From Brachybacterium paraconglomeratum (GTDB lineage Bacteria; Actinomycetota; Actinomycetes; Actinomycetales; Dermabacteraceae), in NCBI RefSeq assembly GCF_003994255.1, contig NZ_ML133852.1:62001-126000 (forward strand): a stretch of DNA of 64,000 nt, read 5' to 3'. The notes below the pieces were generated by a model that worked only from the letters and a program-made list of their open reading frames with translations, was not told where the DNA came from and made no database searches. The position numbers and the translations under genes are program-made. Shown here in pieces: positions 8,161-16,482 of the stretch; the stretch's first letter is position 1; each line of letters starts with the position of its first letter.

Positions 8161-9222
8161 TCAGGCGACGAGCAGCACCCCGCCGAGCGCGACCGAGGCG
8201 ACGAGCGCGGTCGAGAGCGCGGCGAGGAGGAAGGGGCGCGGTCCCACCTGCTTCAGCAGCGAGATCCTCACCCCGGTGCCGAGCGCGAACATCGCCGCGG
8301 CGAGCAGGAGGGTCTGCAGCAGCGACCCGGCCTCGAGCACCGGCTCCGGGAGCGGCACGAAGGAGCGCACGAGCACCATGGCGAGGAAGCCGACCACGAA
8401 CAGCTGCACCAGCGGCGGCTGCTTCCCGTCCTTCGCGCCGTGCCGGCGCTGCTGCATCGACATCACCGCCATCACCGGCGCGAGCATCAGCACGCGGGCG
8501 AGCTTCACGATCACGGCGACGGTGAGCGCCGCGCCCCCGCCGATCGCGCCGCCCGCGGCGACGACCTGGGCGACCTCGTGGATGGAGGCGCCCGCCCAGA
8601 GGCCGGCGGTCTCGCCGTGCAGGCCCATCAGCGCGGCGGCCGCGGGCACCAGCACGATCATCAGCGAACCGCACAGCACCACCAGCGCCACGGCCGTGAC
8701 CGTGTCCTCCTCGCGCTCGTCGTCCGGATCCGTGACGCCCGCGGCCGCCGCGACCGCCGCCGCGCCGCAGATCGAGAACCCGCAGGCGATCAGCACGGTG
8801 AGGTGACGGCCGACGCCGACGAGCCGGCCCAGCAGCACGGTCCCGAGGATGCCGACCCCCACCTCCGCGACCACGACCAGCAGCATCCCGATGCCGAGGG
8901 AGGCCAGGTCGCCGAGCGCGACCTGCAGTCCCAGCAGCACGATCCCGGCGCGCAGCAGCTTCTTCGAGGCGATCGCGAGACCCGGCGCCGCGGCCCGGGG
9001 GAGCGGGACGACGTTCGCGAGCACCACGCCGACGACGATCGCGAGGACCAGGGCGCTGATCCCCGGCAGCAGCGGTGCGACGAGCATCGAGACGACCGCG
9101 ACGCCGAGGGCGAGCGCGAGGCCCGGCAGGATCGAGAGGGCCGGGAGCGTCGAGGGCGTCGATGTCGAGGGGGCGGCGCCGGAAGCGAGGGTTCGTGAGG
9201 GAGCGGAGGGCATGACGTCCAC
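8161..9222 (-). CDS. YeiH/YadS-family putative sulfate exporter (UPF0324)
   Basis: A 353-residue polytopic membrane protein with about ten hydrophobic segments. Family hallmarks are VLAIVVGVVLANVVPL, the KKLLRAGIVLLGLQVAL segment, LIACGFSICGAAAVAAAAGV, LWAGASIHEVAQVVAAG and the C-terminal AAAMFALGTGVRISLLKQVG. The family is annotated as a putative sulfate exporter, but transport has been shown for few members. GTG 9222 has GGTGG upstream; ATG 9213 is the alternative. It is divergent from a LysR regulator, the same pairing as yeiH/yeiE in enteric bacteria. Confidence 0.88.
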   Translation of the reverse strand: MDVMPSAPSRTLASGAAPSTSTPSTLPALSILPGLALALGVAVVSMLVAPLLPGISALVLAIVVGVVLANVVPLPRAAAPGLAIASKKLLRAGIVLLGLQVALGDLASLGIGMLLVVVAEVGVGILGTVLLGRLVGVGRHLTVLIACGFSICGAAAVAAAAGVTDPDDEREEDTVTAVALVVLCGSLMIVLVPAAAALMGLHGETAGLWAGASIHEVAQVVAAGGAIGGGAALTVAVIVKLARVLMLAPVMAVMSMQQRRHGAKDGKQPPLVQLFVVGFLAMVLVRSFVPLPEPVLEAGSLLQTLLLAAAMFALGTGVRISLLKQVGPRPFLLAALSTALVASVALGGVLLVA

Positions 9223-9240
9223 GGTTCCACCGCCTCTGAC

Positions 9241-9288
9241 CTGCCGGTAGTCGGCAGTTCACCAGCAGGGCATATAGTTCTGATATGC
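9241..9288. promoter_or_regulatory. Two inverted repeats in the YeiH/LysR divergent promoter
   Basis: CTGCC/GGCAG (9241-9257, 7-base spacer) and GCATAT/ATATGC (9270-9288, 7-base spacer). The second contains the AT-rich interrupted palindrome expected for LysR-type sites and overlaps the ATG of the LysR gene at 9285, consistent with autoregulation. Confidence 0.5.
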
Positions 9289-10193
9289 CATCCTCGTTGC
9301 CGAACCTGTCGGCCCTCGCCCTGTTCGTGGCCGTGGTGGACGAGGGCGGGCTCGGCGCCGGCGCCCGGCGCGCCGGGATCCATCAGCCCAATGCGAGCCG
9401 GATGATCGCCCAGCTCGAGGCGCAGGCGGGCACCGCCCTGCTCGAGCGCGACCCGCGAGGCTCCCGTCCCACCTCCGCCGGGCTGCTGTACGCGGCACAG
9501 GCACGGCAGCTGCTGGAGGCGGCCGAGCAGTTCTCCGACTGGCTGCGGCACAGCCGCGAGGAGGGCGTGCACGAGCTGCGCGTGGGGGTGTCGATGACGA
9601 TCGCGGAGCACCTGATGCCCGCCTGGCTGGCCGAGCTGCGCCGCCGCAGCCCGCGCACCCGGGTCGACCTCGAGGTGCTCAACTCCACCCAGGTCCTCGC
9701 CGGGGTGCACGACGGGCACCTGCGGCTCGGCTTCGTCGAGACGCCCCGCCTCCCGCGGGACGTGCACACGCTGACGCTGCGCGAGGACGAGCTCGTGGTG
9801 GTCGTCGCCCCGGAGCATCCCTGGGCGCTGCGCGAGGGGCCGCTCGAGCTCGACGAGCTCGCCTCGACCCCGCTCGTGGTGCGCGAGGGAGGGTCCGGCA
9901 CGCGCGACGCCTTCGAGGAGCTCGTCCCCGCGGCGGGCGGGACCCCGCCCGTCCAGGAGCTCGGCAGCAACGCCGCCGTCCGCATCGCCGTCGCCTCCGG
10001 TGCTGGGCCCGCGGTGCTCAGCATGCTCGCCGTCCGCTCCGGGCTCGAGAGCGGGCAGCTGCTGCGGGTGCCGCTGGCGGGCTCCCGTCTGCGCCGCCCG
10101 CTGACCGCGGTGTGGAACGGGCCCCGGCGGCTCAGCGGCCCGGCAGCGGATCTCGTCGCCGTCGCGACAGCAGCCACGCCGCCGCCCCGGTGA
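9285..10193 (+). CDS. LysR family transcriptional regulator
   Basis: A 302-residue LysR-type regulator. The N-terminal HTH spans about residues 7-65 (LSALALFVAVVDEGGLGAGA and RRAGIHQPNASRMIAQLEAQ, then LLERDPRGSRPTSAG). The effector-binding domain starts near residue 97 with LRVGVSMTIAEHLMPAWLAE. ATG 9285 is the only start giving a complete HTH. The divergent YeiH transporter is its likely target, with a sulfur or CysB-like effector inferred only from the YeiE/YeiH precedent. Confidence 0.92.
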   Translation: MPSSLPNLSALALFVAVVDEGGLGAGARRAGIHQPNASRMIAQLEAQAGTALLERDPRGSRPTSAGLLYAAQARQLLEAAEQFSDWLRHSREEGVHELRVGVSMTIAEHLMPAWLAELRRRSPRTRVDLEVLNSTQVLAGVHDGHLRLGFVETPRLPRDVHTLTLREDELVVVVAPEHPWALREGPLELDELASTPLVVREGGSGTRDAFEELVPAAGGTPPVQELGSNAAVRIAVASGAGPAVLSMLAVRSGLESGQLLRVPLAGSRLRRPLTAVWNGPRRLSGPAADLVAVATAATPPPR

Positions 10194-10280
10194 TCGCGCC
10201 GAGCAGCGCGCCCGCCGCCCGGCCCGAGGGCGCGGCCGGGGTACGTTCGGAGGCGACATCGAGAGCAGGAAGGGTGCGAC

Positions 10281-10625
10281 ATGCCGATCCTCACCAACAC
10301 CGCGGAGCAGCCCGAACAGCCGCGCCGCGGCGCCGTCTGGTCCATCGCCGTGCCCGAGCGCGAGCTGGACTCCAACCTGATCCGACTGCCCGCCGGGGAG
10401 GAGATCCCCGCCCACATCGGCGCCGAGGTGGACACGCTCGTGCACGTGGTGCGCGGCGAGGGCGTGCTCACGACGGAGGACGGCGAGGAGCCGCTGCGCG
10501 CCGGGGACGTCGCGCTGCTGCCCCGCCGCACGGTGCGCGGGTTCCGGGCGGAGGAGGACGGACTGGAGTACCTCACCGTGCACCGGCGTCGCCGGTCGCT
10601 GACGATCCAGGGGCCGCGAGACTGA
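10281..10625 (+). CDS. Small cupin-domain protein
   Basis: A 114-residue single-domain cupin. The beta-barrel motif 1 region reads PAGEEIPAHIGAEVDTLVHV VRGEG and motif 2 is LRAGDVALLPRRTVRGFRAE. Only one clear metal-ligand histidine (in PAHIGAEVD) is seen, so metal binding is uncertain. AGGAAGGG lies ahead of ATG 10281. The gene stands alone between the LysR gene and the convergent DUF222-HNH gene. Function unknown; possibly a ligand-binding or detoxification protein. Confidence 0.78.
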   Translation: MPILTNTAEQPEQPRRGAVWSIAVPERELDSNLIRLPAGEEIPAHIGAEVDTLVHVVRGEGVLTTEDGEEPLRAGDVALLPRRTVRGFRAEEDGLEYLTVHRRRRSLTIQGPRD

Positions 10626-10668
10626 GCGCGGTGCAGCGGTCACCCGCGTCCGGACGTGGCGCCGCAGG

Positions 10669-12330
10669 TCAGAAGGGTGGCGGATCCTCGTAGGGAGAAC
10701 TGCCGGGCTCCTCATCTCGCGCAGCCGGCTCGCCCAGGGCGGGAGGCCCCTTCGGAATCGGCGATCTCGCCGGCGACGTCGGCGGAGGAGGTGGCGGAGG
10801 AGGTGGTGTCTGAGCCGGCGGTGGCGACGACGCCGTCCGGCGGTCGACGAAGGCCCGCCAGGCGCGGTCGAGGTCCTCGACGGCGAGTCGTGTGCCGAGG
10901 TCGATGTCGTCGGCCGTGATGACCTGCTCGCCGCGGGTGCCGATCCGCCACCGGGTGCGTCCCGGGCCGAGTCCCTCACCGGGCTCCGGCCCGCTGGCCG
11001 GGACGGGGAGCCTGGTCGGGTCGAGATCGCCGGCGGTCTTCGCCTGATGGTGCTGCCAGCACAGCAGGTGGAGGTTCTCGAGCTCGGTGCGACCACCTCG
11101 GGCGGGGTCGGTGTGGACGAACTCCTCGATGTGGTCGGCCTCGGAGGCCCAGGAGACCGGTCGCGTGCAGCCGGGGACCGCACAGGTCGAGCTGCGCAGG
11201 CGGAGATTCTCGAGCATGGCCTGTGTCGGCGGATATCGGTCCGGGGGCAGCGGCAGGAAGGCGCCCGTGCACGCATCGGTGAGGATCCGATACCAGACGC
11301 TCTCGCCGCCCGCGATCTCGCGCGCGACCGCAGGAGGGAGCGGGATCGTGCCCTCGAGCATGCCGGGGGCGTCGGAGAGGCCCAGCAGGGTGAACACCGG
11401 CACGGTGACGTTCAGGCGGAAGCGCGGCGCGGGCACCCTCACGCCGTCGGTGTCGAACTCGGCGTTCAGCATCAGGTCGTAGCGGAGCCGGTCGAGCGGC
11501 ACGGGGCGCTGGGTCGCGCTCGCGATGCCGTCGAGGTCATAGGGGATCTCGGTCCCCTCCCGCAGGGCGCTGCGCTGTGCGGCCTGGATCGCATGCGCGG
11601 TCTCGTCCAGACGCTTCCAGAACGCGAGGATCTCTGGGATCGGCCCGCGCAGCGACGCCGCTCCGGTCCCGGCGCGCCCGTCGGGGGTGAGCTCGACCTC
11701 GCGCGGCAGAGCCTCCGCCGGAGCTGACGGGTCCTGCTCGCGCTCGGCGAGCAGCCTCACCAGCGCGCGCAGCAGAGTGAGGAAGCGCTCGACGGGGATG
11801 TCGGCGGGCCAGGCGGTGAGCGCCGCATCCAGCAGCCTCCGGGACTCGTCGCCGAGATCCTCCGACTCGCGCAGCACTTTCTGGAACCACCAGCTGGGCA
11901 GCGCACCCGCCTCCAGGCGTGCGAGCGTGCGCGGCAGCTGGTCCACCGCGCGGTGCGCCGCCAGGAGCTCCCGCTGCGCGACGCCGTGCGTCACCCGCAG
12001 CGCCATCGCGGCGCGGAGGGTGTCCACGTCGTCCGCGCAGTCCCCACCCTCGGACTCGATCAGCACGGCGAGGGCGCGGAGGCGCGCGGCCAGGGCGCGG
12101 GCGCTCGCCGTCTCGGCGTCCCAGACCCGCTGGGCCGCCTCGCCGAGCCGCATGTCCTCCTCGCAGCCCGAGCGTGCGGGGAGGTCCTCCCGCGTGCGCG
12201 CCGCGCGGGCCCGGACGACGCGCAGACGCGAGGGGAGGGAGTCGAGGAAGGCGAGGGCGGCCGGGTCGAGGGCGGTGCCGTCGATGTCGTCGTCGCCGGC
12301 GCTCGCCGGCGTGCTCGTCGCGGTGCTCAT
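10669..12330 (-). CDS. DUF222 domain-containing HNH endonuclease
   Basis: A 553-residue protein. The large N-terminal and central part, including the PRFRLNVTVPVFTLLGLSDA stretch, is the DUF222 module that is abundant in actinobacteria. The HNH nuclease domain starts near residue 400: CAVPGCTRPVSWASEADHIE, then ENLHLLCWQHHQAKT. The tail is proline-rich, with a run of about nine prolines, and probably disordered. Start ATG 12330 is preceded by GGAGGAGGTGGGGAC, a strong ribosome binding site. These genes occur in many copies per genome; whether they are homing-type, housekeeping or defence nucleases is unresolved. Confidence 0.9.
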   Translation of the reverse strand: MSTATSTPASAGDDDIDGTALDPAALAFLDSLPSRLRVVRARAARTREDLPARSGCEEDMRLGEAAQRVWDAETASARALAARLRALAVLIESEGGDCADDVDTLRAAMALRVTHGVAQRELLAAHRAVDQLPRTLARLEAGALPSWWFQKVLRESEDLGDESRRLLDAALTAWPADIPVERFLTLLRALVRLLAEREQDPSAPAEALPREVELTPDGRAGTGAASLRGPIPEILAFWKRLDETAHAIQAAQRSALREGTEIPYDLDGIASATQRPVPLDRLRYDLMLNAEFDTDGVRVPAPRFRLNVTVPVFTLLGLSDAPGMLEGTIPLPPAVAREIAGGESVWYRILTDACTGAFLPLPPDRYPPTQAMLENLRLRSSTCAVPGCTRPVSWASEADHIEEFVHTDPARGGRTELENLHLLCWQHHQAKTAGDLDPTRLPVPASGPEPGEGLGPGRTRWRIGTRGEQVITADDIDLGTRLAVEDLDRAWRAFVDRRTASSPPPAQTPPPPPPPPPTSPARSPIPKGPPALGEPAARDEEPGSSPYEDPPPF

Positions 12331-12851
12331 GTCCCCACCTCCTCCGTCGGCCTGGAATATCTCGAGACTACGGCGTCGGTGTGACAGAAGAAAGGTGTGT
12401 GGATGAGTTTCGGATGTTTCCTGGGGGTATCCACAGAATGGTGTGTGCGGGTGTGGACGAGTGAGGTGTGGGGAGGGGAGGTCGCGCGCGGGGAGGGGGA
12501 TCGGGGGCGTCATCCACATTCTGAGCTGGGAGTCCGTCGTCCGTCGGGGTGGGGTGCAGGGCGTGTCGTGTGGGGGCGTGGATCGAGTCTTCTTGTTGTT
12601 CCTTCAGCGTGCATTAGGCGGAATCGCTCTCGAGGTCCCATTGTAAAATGTACTTGATCTCTTTCGGGGAATAGTTGTCGAGTGGCGCGGGAAGGTGCCC
12701 CGCGATATTGCGCGGCCTCTCGTCGGGTCGCGCGCAACGGCCCCCGCTTGCGCATCTTCCCGCCCTCCGTTCTCGTGTCCTCCCGTCGTCCACCCGCCGC
12801 GGCGCACCCCGCAGTTCGCGCGTCCTCCCCGCGACCAGGCAGACTGGGGGC
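12331..12851. other. 520-bp intergenic region with DnaA-box-like 9-mers and an AT-rich patch
   Basis: No credible gene is visible. Four 9-mers differ by one base from DnaA-box consensus forms (TTATCCACA or TTGTCCACA): reverse strand at 12398-12406, forward GTATCCACA at 12427-12435, reverse at 12452-12460, and forward TCATCCACA at 12510-12518. An unusually AT-rich stretch for this genome lies at about 12642-12680 (TTGTAAAATGTACTTGATC). The divergent promoters of the HNH and NYN genes must also lie here. Confidence 0.4.
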
Positions 12852-13964
12852 ATGGCTGACCCACAGGATCCCCGCGTCGCGGTATATCTCGATTTCGACA
12901 ACATCGTCATGTCCTGGTACGACCGGGTGCACGGACGGCAGGCGTACAGCCGCGACCGCCACCGCATCGCGGAGGACCCCACCGAGCCCGAGATCGCCGA
13001 GCGGCTCGCGAAGGCGACCGTCGACGTCGGCGCCGTGATCGACTTCGCCGCCTCCTTCGGGTCCCTCACCCTCACCCGCGCCTACGCGGACTGGTCCTCG
13101 CCGGTCAACGCCGTCTACCGCAGCCAGCTCGTGGCCCGTGCCGTCGACCTCGTCCAGCTGTTCCCCGCCGCGGCCTACGCCAAGAACGGCGCCGACATCC
13201 GCCTCGCCGTCGACACCGTCGAAGACCTCTACCTCCTGCCCGACCTCACCCACGTCGTGATCGTCGCCGGGGACTCCGACTACGTCCCCCTCGCCCAGCG
13301 CTGCCGCCGCCTCGGCCGCTACGTGATCGCGCTCGGCGTCGCCGGCTCCACCGCGAAGTCCCTCGCCGCCGCCTGCGACGAGTTCGAGTCCTACGAGAAC
13401 CTCCCCGGCGTCGAGCGGCCCTCCGCCCCCGCACGCTCCCGCTCCCGGCGCCTCGGCGGCGGGGACGAGGAGGGACGCGGGACCTCGCGCTCCCGCAGCC
13501 GGCGCGGCCAGGGCGGCGCCGACAGCACGGACGGCACCGACGGCGCAGAGAGCACCGAGAACACCGAGAGCTCCACCAGCGCCGAGAGCACCGAGAACAG
13601 CGGCGGCTCCGGCTCGCGCCGCGGCGGCCGCAGCCGGCACAGCGGCGTCGACAGCAGCGCGAGCACCGCCTCGCAGGAGATCGAGGACCGCCTCGACGAC
13701 ACGCTCGAGGACGAGGACGAGGGCGAGGAGGACCCCCGCGAGTCGGCCACCCGCCTGCTCGAGCGCGCCCTCCAGCTCGGTGGCCGCGGCGACAGCGAAT
13801 GGCTGCACAGCTCGGCCGTGAAGTCCCACATGCGCCGCATGGACCCCTCCTTCAGCGAGAAGGCCCTCGGCTACCGCTCCTTCTCCGAGTTCCTCAAGGC
13901 GAACTCCGACATCGCCGTGCTCGAGGAGACCGGGCACGAGCGCCTCGTGCGCGCCAAGGACTGA
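12852..13964 (+). CDS. NYN domain protein with C-terminal LOTUS/OST-HTH domain
   Basis: A 370-residue protein. Residues 1-180 form a NYN/PIN-like nuclease domain with acidic catalytic residues in VYLDFDNIVMSWYD, NGADIRLAVDTVEDLY and VIVAGDSDYVPLAQRCRRLG. A long Ser/Thr/Glu/Gly/Arg-rich linker (about residues 195-290) has compositional repeats. The C-terminal 75 residues (LLERALQLGG to FSEFLKANSDIAVLEETG) fit a LOTUS/OST-HTH RNA-binding domain. This layout matches the family of Limkain/LabA-like RNases, suggesting an RNA-processing role. ATG 12852 is chosen because MADPQDPRVAVYLDFDN begins the conserved domain. Confidence 0.88.
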   Translation: MADPQDPRVAVYLDFDNIVMSWYDRVHGRQAYSRDRHRIAEDPTEPEIAERLAKATVDVGAVIDFAASFGSLTLTRAYADWSSPVNAVYRSQLVARAVDLVQLFPAAAYAKNGADIRLAVDTVEDLYLLPDLTHVVIVAGDSDYVPLAQRCRRLGRYVIALGVAGSTAKSLAAACDEFESYENLPGVERPSAPARSRSRRLGGGDEEGRGTSRSRSRRGQGGADSTDGTDGAESTENTESSTSAESTENSGGSGSRRGGRSRHSGVDSSASTASQEIEDRLDDTLEDEDEGEEDPRESATRLLERALQLGGRGDSEWLHSSAVKSHMRRMDPSFSEKALGYRSFSEFLKANSDIAVLEETGHERLVRAKD

Positions 13965-13981
13965 CGGGGGACCGGCGCGAC

Positions 13982-14812
13982 ATGACGACCCTGCTCTCCG
14001 ACGCCCTGGCCGGACGCACCGTCATCACCGCCGTGGACCGGCGCTCCGAGGAGCTCGCCGCCGCCCTCGAACGGCACGGCGCCCGCGTCGTGCCCGCCGC
14101 CGCGATGTCCACGATCCCGCACGTCGACGACGACACGCTGCTCGAGCGCACCCGCTCGCTGGTCGCCGCGCCGCCGGACGCGACCGTCGTCCTCACCGGC
14201 GTCGGGATGCGCGGCTGGCTCGAGGCGGCCGACGCCGCCGGGCTCGGCGAGGACCTCCGCGCGGCGCTCGGCGCCTCCCGCATCCACTCCCGCGGCACCA
14301 AGGCCCACGGCGCGGTGCGCGGGGCGGGGCTGGACAGCGTCTACGTCGCGGCCTCCGAGACCGCGGCCGAGCTCGGCGAGGAGCTGCTGCGCACGGGGGT
14401 GGACGGTCTGCGGATCGCCGTCCAGCACCACGGCTCCGGCGACGACGGGCTCGACGAGCTGCTCACCGCGCACGGCGCCGAGGTGATCAGCCTGACCGTC
14501 TACCGCTGGGGGCCGCCGTCGGATCCCGCCGCCCTCACCCGCGCGGTCGAGCTCGCCGGCGCCGGAGGGGCCGACGCCGTGCTGTTCACCTCCGCGCCCG
14601 GCGCGACCGGCTGGCTCGACGCCGCCGCACGGGCCGGGACCCTGGACGCGGTGAGGGAGCGCGCCCGAGCGGGCGCGCTGGTGCTCGCGAGCGTCGGCCC
14701 CGTGACCTCCGCGGCGCTGACCGCCCGTGACCTGCCCGTCCTGGAGGCGGAGCGGGCGAGGACGGGCTCCCTCGTGCGCACCGTCGTGCAGCACTTCGCC
14801 GCACTCTCCTGA
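13982..14812 (+). CDS. hemD: Uroporphyrinogen-III synthase family protein
   Basis: A 276-residue two-lobed HemD-type protein that would cyclise hydroxymethylbilane with inversion of ring D in tetrapyrrole synthesis. Conserved points are the opening LAGRTVITAVDRRSEELAAA LERHGARV, SRGTKAHGAVRGAG, the hinge RIAVQHHGSGDD, LTVYRWGPPSDP and DAVLFTSAPGATGWLDAA. The family is poorly conserved, so the call rests on overall pattern. It starts 17 bases after the NYN gene at ATG 13982. No other heme gene is nearby, so it is an isolated copy or a paralogue. Confidence 0.8.
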   Translation: MTTLLSDALAGRTVITAVDRRSEELAAALERHGARVVPAAAMSTIPHVDDDTLLERTRSLVAAPPDATVVLTGVGMRGWLEAADAAGLGEDLRAALGASRIHSRGTKAHGAVRGAGLDSVYVAASETAAELGEELLRTGVDGLRIAVQHHGSGDDGLDELLTAHGAEVISLTVYRWGPPSDPAALTRAVELAGAGGADAVLFTSAPGATGWLDAAARAGTLDAVRERARAGALVLASVGPVTSAALTARDLPVLEAERARTGSLVRTVVQHFAALS

Positions 14813-14866
14813 CAGCAGGAGGCGGAGAGGGGGATACTGGGGTGCCCGGGACAAGGAGGTCGTCCG

Positions 14867-15241
14867 ATGAACACGTTCCTGTGGATCCTCGCCTTCGCCC
14901 TCGCCGCGGTCTTCGTGGCCAGCGGCGCGATGAAGCTCCTCGCACCGCGCGAGCAGCAGATAGAGAAGACCCCCTACGCCGAGGACTTCCCCCACAGCGT
15001 CATCCAGGGGATCGGGGCCCTGGAGATCCTCGGCGCGCTCGGCCTCGTCGTCCCCGCCCTCACCGGCATCGCCACGGTCCTGGTGCCGCTGGCAGCCGCC
15101 GGCCTCGCGATCACCATGGTCTTCGCCGCGCTCGTGCACGCCCGACGCGGCGACCCGTTCCGCGCCATGCTCCCCTCGATGCTCCTGGCGCTCGGGTCGG
15201 TGGTGGTGGCCTGGTCCCGCTTCGGCCCCTACCCGCTGTGA
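14867..15241 (+). CDS. DoxX-like small membrane protein
   Basis: A 124-residue protein with four predicted transmembrane helices: FLWILAFALAAVFVASGAMKL, the IQGIGALEILGALGLVVPAL segment, a third helix to about residue 85, and SMLLALGSVVVAW. The GAMKLL and GALEILGALGLVVPA patterns fit the DoxX family, whose members associate with redox or thiosulfate metabolism, though most are uncharacterised. An AAGGAGG ribosome site precedes ATG 14867. Its last codons and stop lie in the first copy of a 17-bp tandem repeat. Confidence 0.85.
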   Translation: MNTFLWILAFALAAVFVASGAMKLLAPREQQIEKTPYAEDFPHSVIQGIGALEILGALGLVVPALTGIATVLVPLAAAGLAITMVFAALVHARRGDPFRAMLPSMLLALGSVVVAWSRFGPYPL

Positions 15242-15259
15242 GCCCCTACCCGCTGTGAG
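15226..15259. repeat. Perfect 17-bp tandem duplication at a convergent gene junction
   Basis: CCCCTACCCGCTGTGAG occurs at 15226-15242 and again at 15243-15259 with no gap. The first copy encodes the DoxX C-terminus and stop; the second copy contains the benE stop codon (complement at 15246-15248). This looks like a recent slippage duplication that gave the neighbour its present end. Confidence 0.95.
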
Positions 15260-16421
15260 CTGAGCCCGTCCGGCGCCCCGCCCGCAGCAGCGCCCCCAGC
15301 GCGAGCCCGACCAGCAGCGCCCAGAACGCCGCGCTGATCCCCGCCACCGCGATGCCCGAGGCGGCGATCAGCACCGTCACCCCGGCGGGGAGCTGCTCCT
15401 CGGGCTCCGCGAGCGCGGAGCGCAGCGAGGCCACGAAGGTGCCCAGCAGCGCGAGCCCCGCCACCGCCGGGATCACACCCTCCGGGGCGAGCGCGATCAG
15501 CTGTGCGAAGGCGGTCGCGCCGAGACCGCACAGCACCAGCACCACGCCCGAGGCGGTCGAGGCGATCCAGCGCCGCTGCCGATCCTCCCCGGCCTCCGGC
15601 CCGGCCGCGAGGGCGGCCGTGATCGCCGCGAGGTTCACGCCGTGCCCGCCGATCGGCGCGCCGATCATCGTGCCCAGACCGGTGGTCACCATCGACGCCC
15701 GCCACGGCACCTCGTATCCGAGGCTCCGCATCACCGCCACCCCCGGCACGTTCTGCGCCGCCATCGTCACCAGGTACAGCGGGAGCGCGACCCCCACGCC
15801 CGCGCCGACGGTCAGCGTCGGGACGGTGAGCTCCACCGCCGGGAGCAGCGGGGGAGCGGCCGACGGGGAGGGCGCCGCCGTCAGGGACACGACGATCACG
15901 ACGCTCGCGGCGAGGAACGCGAGCGGGGAGGCCCAGCGCGGTGAGAGCCGCTGCGCGAGCGCCCACACCACGATCACCGGCGCCACCGCGAGCGGATTAG
16001 CCGCCACGCCGAGCACCGGGCCCAGGCGCAGCTGGAACAGCACCCCGGCGAGCATCGCCTGCGCGATCGGGGTCGGGATCCGGGCCATCAGGGCGCCGAG
16101 GGCGGGCACCAGCCCCGTCAGCACGATCAGCACCCCGACCAGCACGAACGCACCGACCGCGGCGGGCCAGCCGCCGTCCACCGCGCCCGTCGCCGCGAGC
16201 AGCGCCGCGCCCGGGGTGGACCAGGCCACCGTGATCGGCAGACGGGTGCGCAGCGACAGCAGCATCGAACACAGCCCCATCAGCACGCTCACCGCGAGCA
16301 GTCCGCTCGCCGCCTGCGCGGGCGAGGCGCCGACCGCCTCGAGACCCGCGAGGACGACGACGAAGGAGCTCGTGAACGCGACGAGACCGGAGATGATCCC
16401 GGCCGAGACGGGGCGAAGCAT
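15246..16421 (-). CDS. BenE-family (benzoate/H+ symporter type) transporter
   Basis: A 391-residue membrane protein with about twelve hydrophobic segments. Strong BenE features are the opening PVSAGIISGLVAFTSSFVVV, TRLPITVAWSTPGAALLAAT, GAMARIPTPIAQAMLAGVLF-like text in the middle and NVPGVAVMRSLGYEVPWRAS followed by GAPIGGHGVNLAAITAA. The family is named after benzoate/proton symport, but many members sit outside aromatic catabolism, and no aromatic pathway genes are visible here. ATG 16421 gives the canonical N-terminus. It is divergent from the next gene by about 60 bases. Confidence 0.88.
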   Translation of the reverse strand: MLRPVSAGIISGLVAFTSSFVVVLAGLEAVGASPAQAASGLLAVSVLMGLCSMLLSLRTRLPITVAWSTPGAALLAATGAVDGGWPAAVGAFVLVGVLIVLTGLVPALGALMARIPTPIAQAMLAGVLFQLRLGPVLGVAANPLAVAPVIVVWALAQRLSPRWASPLAFLAASVVIVVSLTAAPSPSAAPPLLPAVELTVPTLTVGAGVGVALPLYLVTMAAQNVPGVAVMRSLGYEVPWRASMVTTGLGTMIGAPIGGHGVNLAAITAALAAGPEAGEDRQRRWIASTASGVVLVLCGLGATAFAQLIALAPEGVIPAVAGLALLGTFVASLRSALAEPEEQLPAGVTVLIAASGIAVAGISAAFWALLVGLALGALLRAGRRTGSAHSG

Positions 16422-16482
16422 GAGCGCAGACCAGGCGGCGGGCGGGGTTGCCCGCGCCGCGGTTCGCGGGGAGGATCCCAGG

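Noticed and set aside
12331..12851. Chromosomal replication origin
   Set aside because: DnaA-box-like 9-mers are present but each has a mismatch, there are only four, and dnaA, dnaN, gyrB or rpmH are not adjacent.
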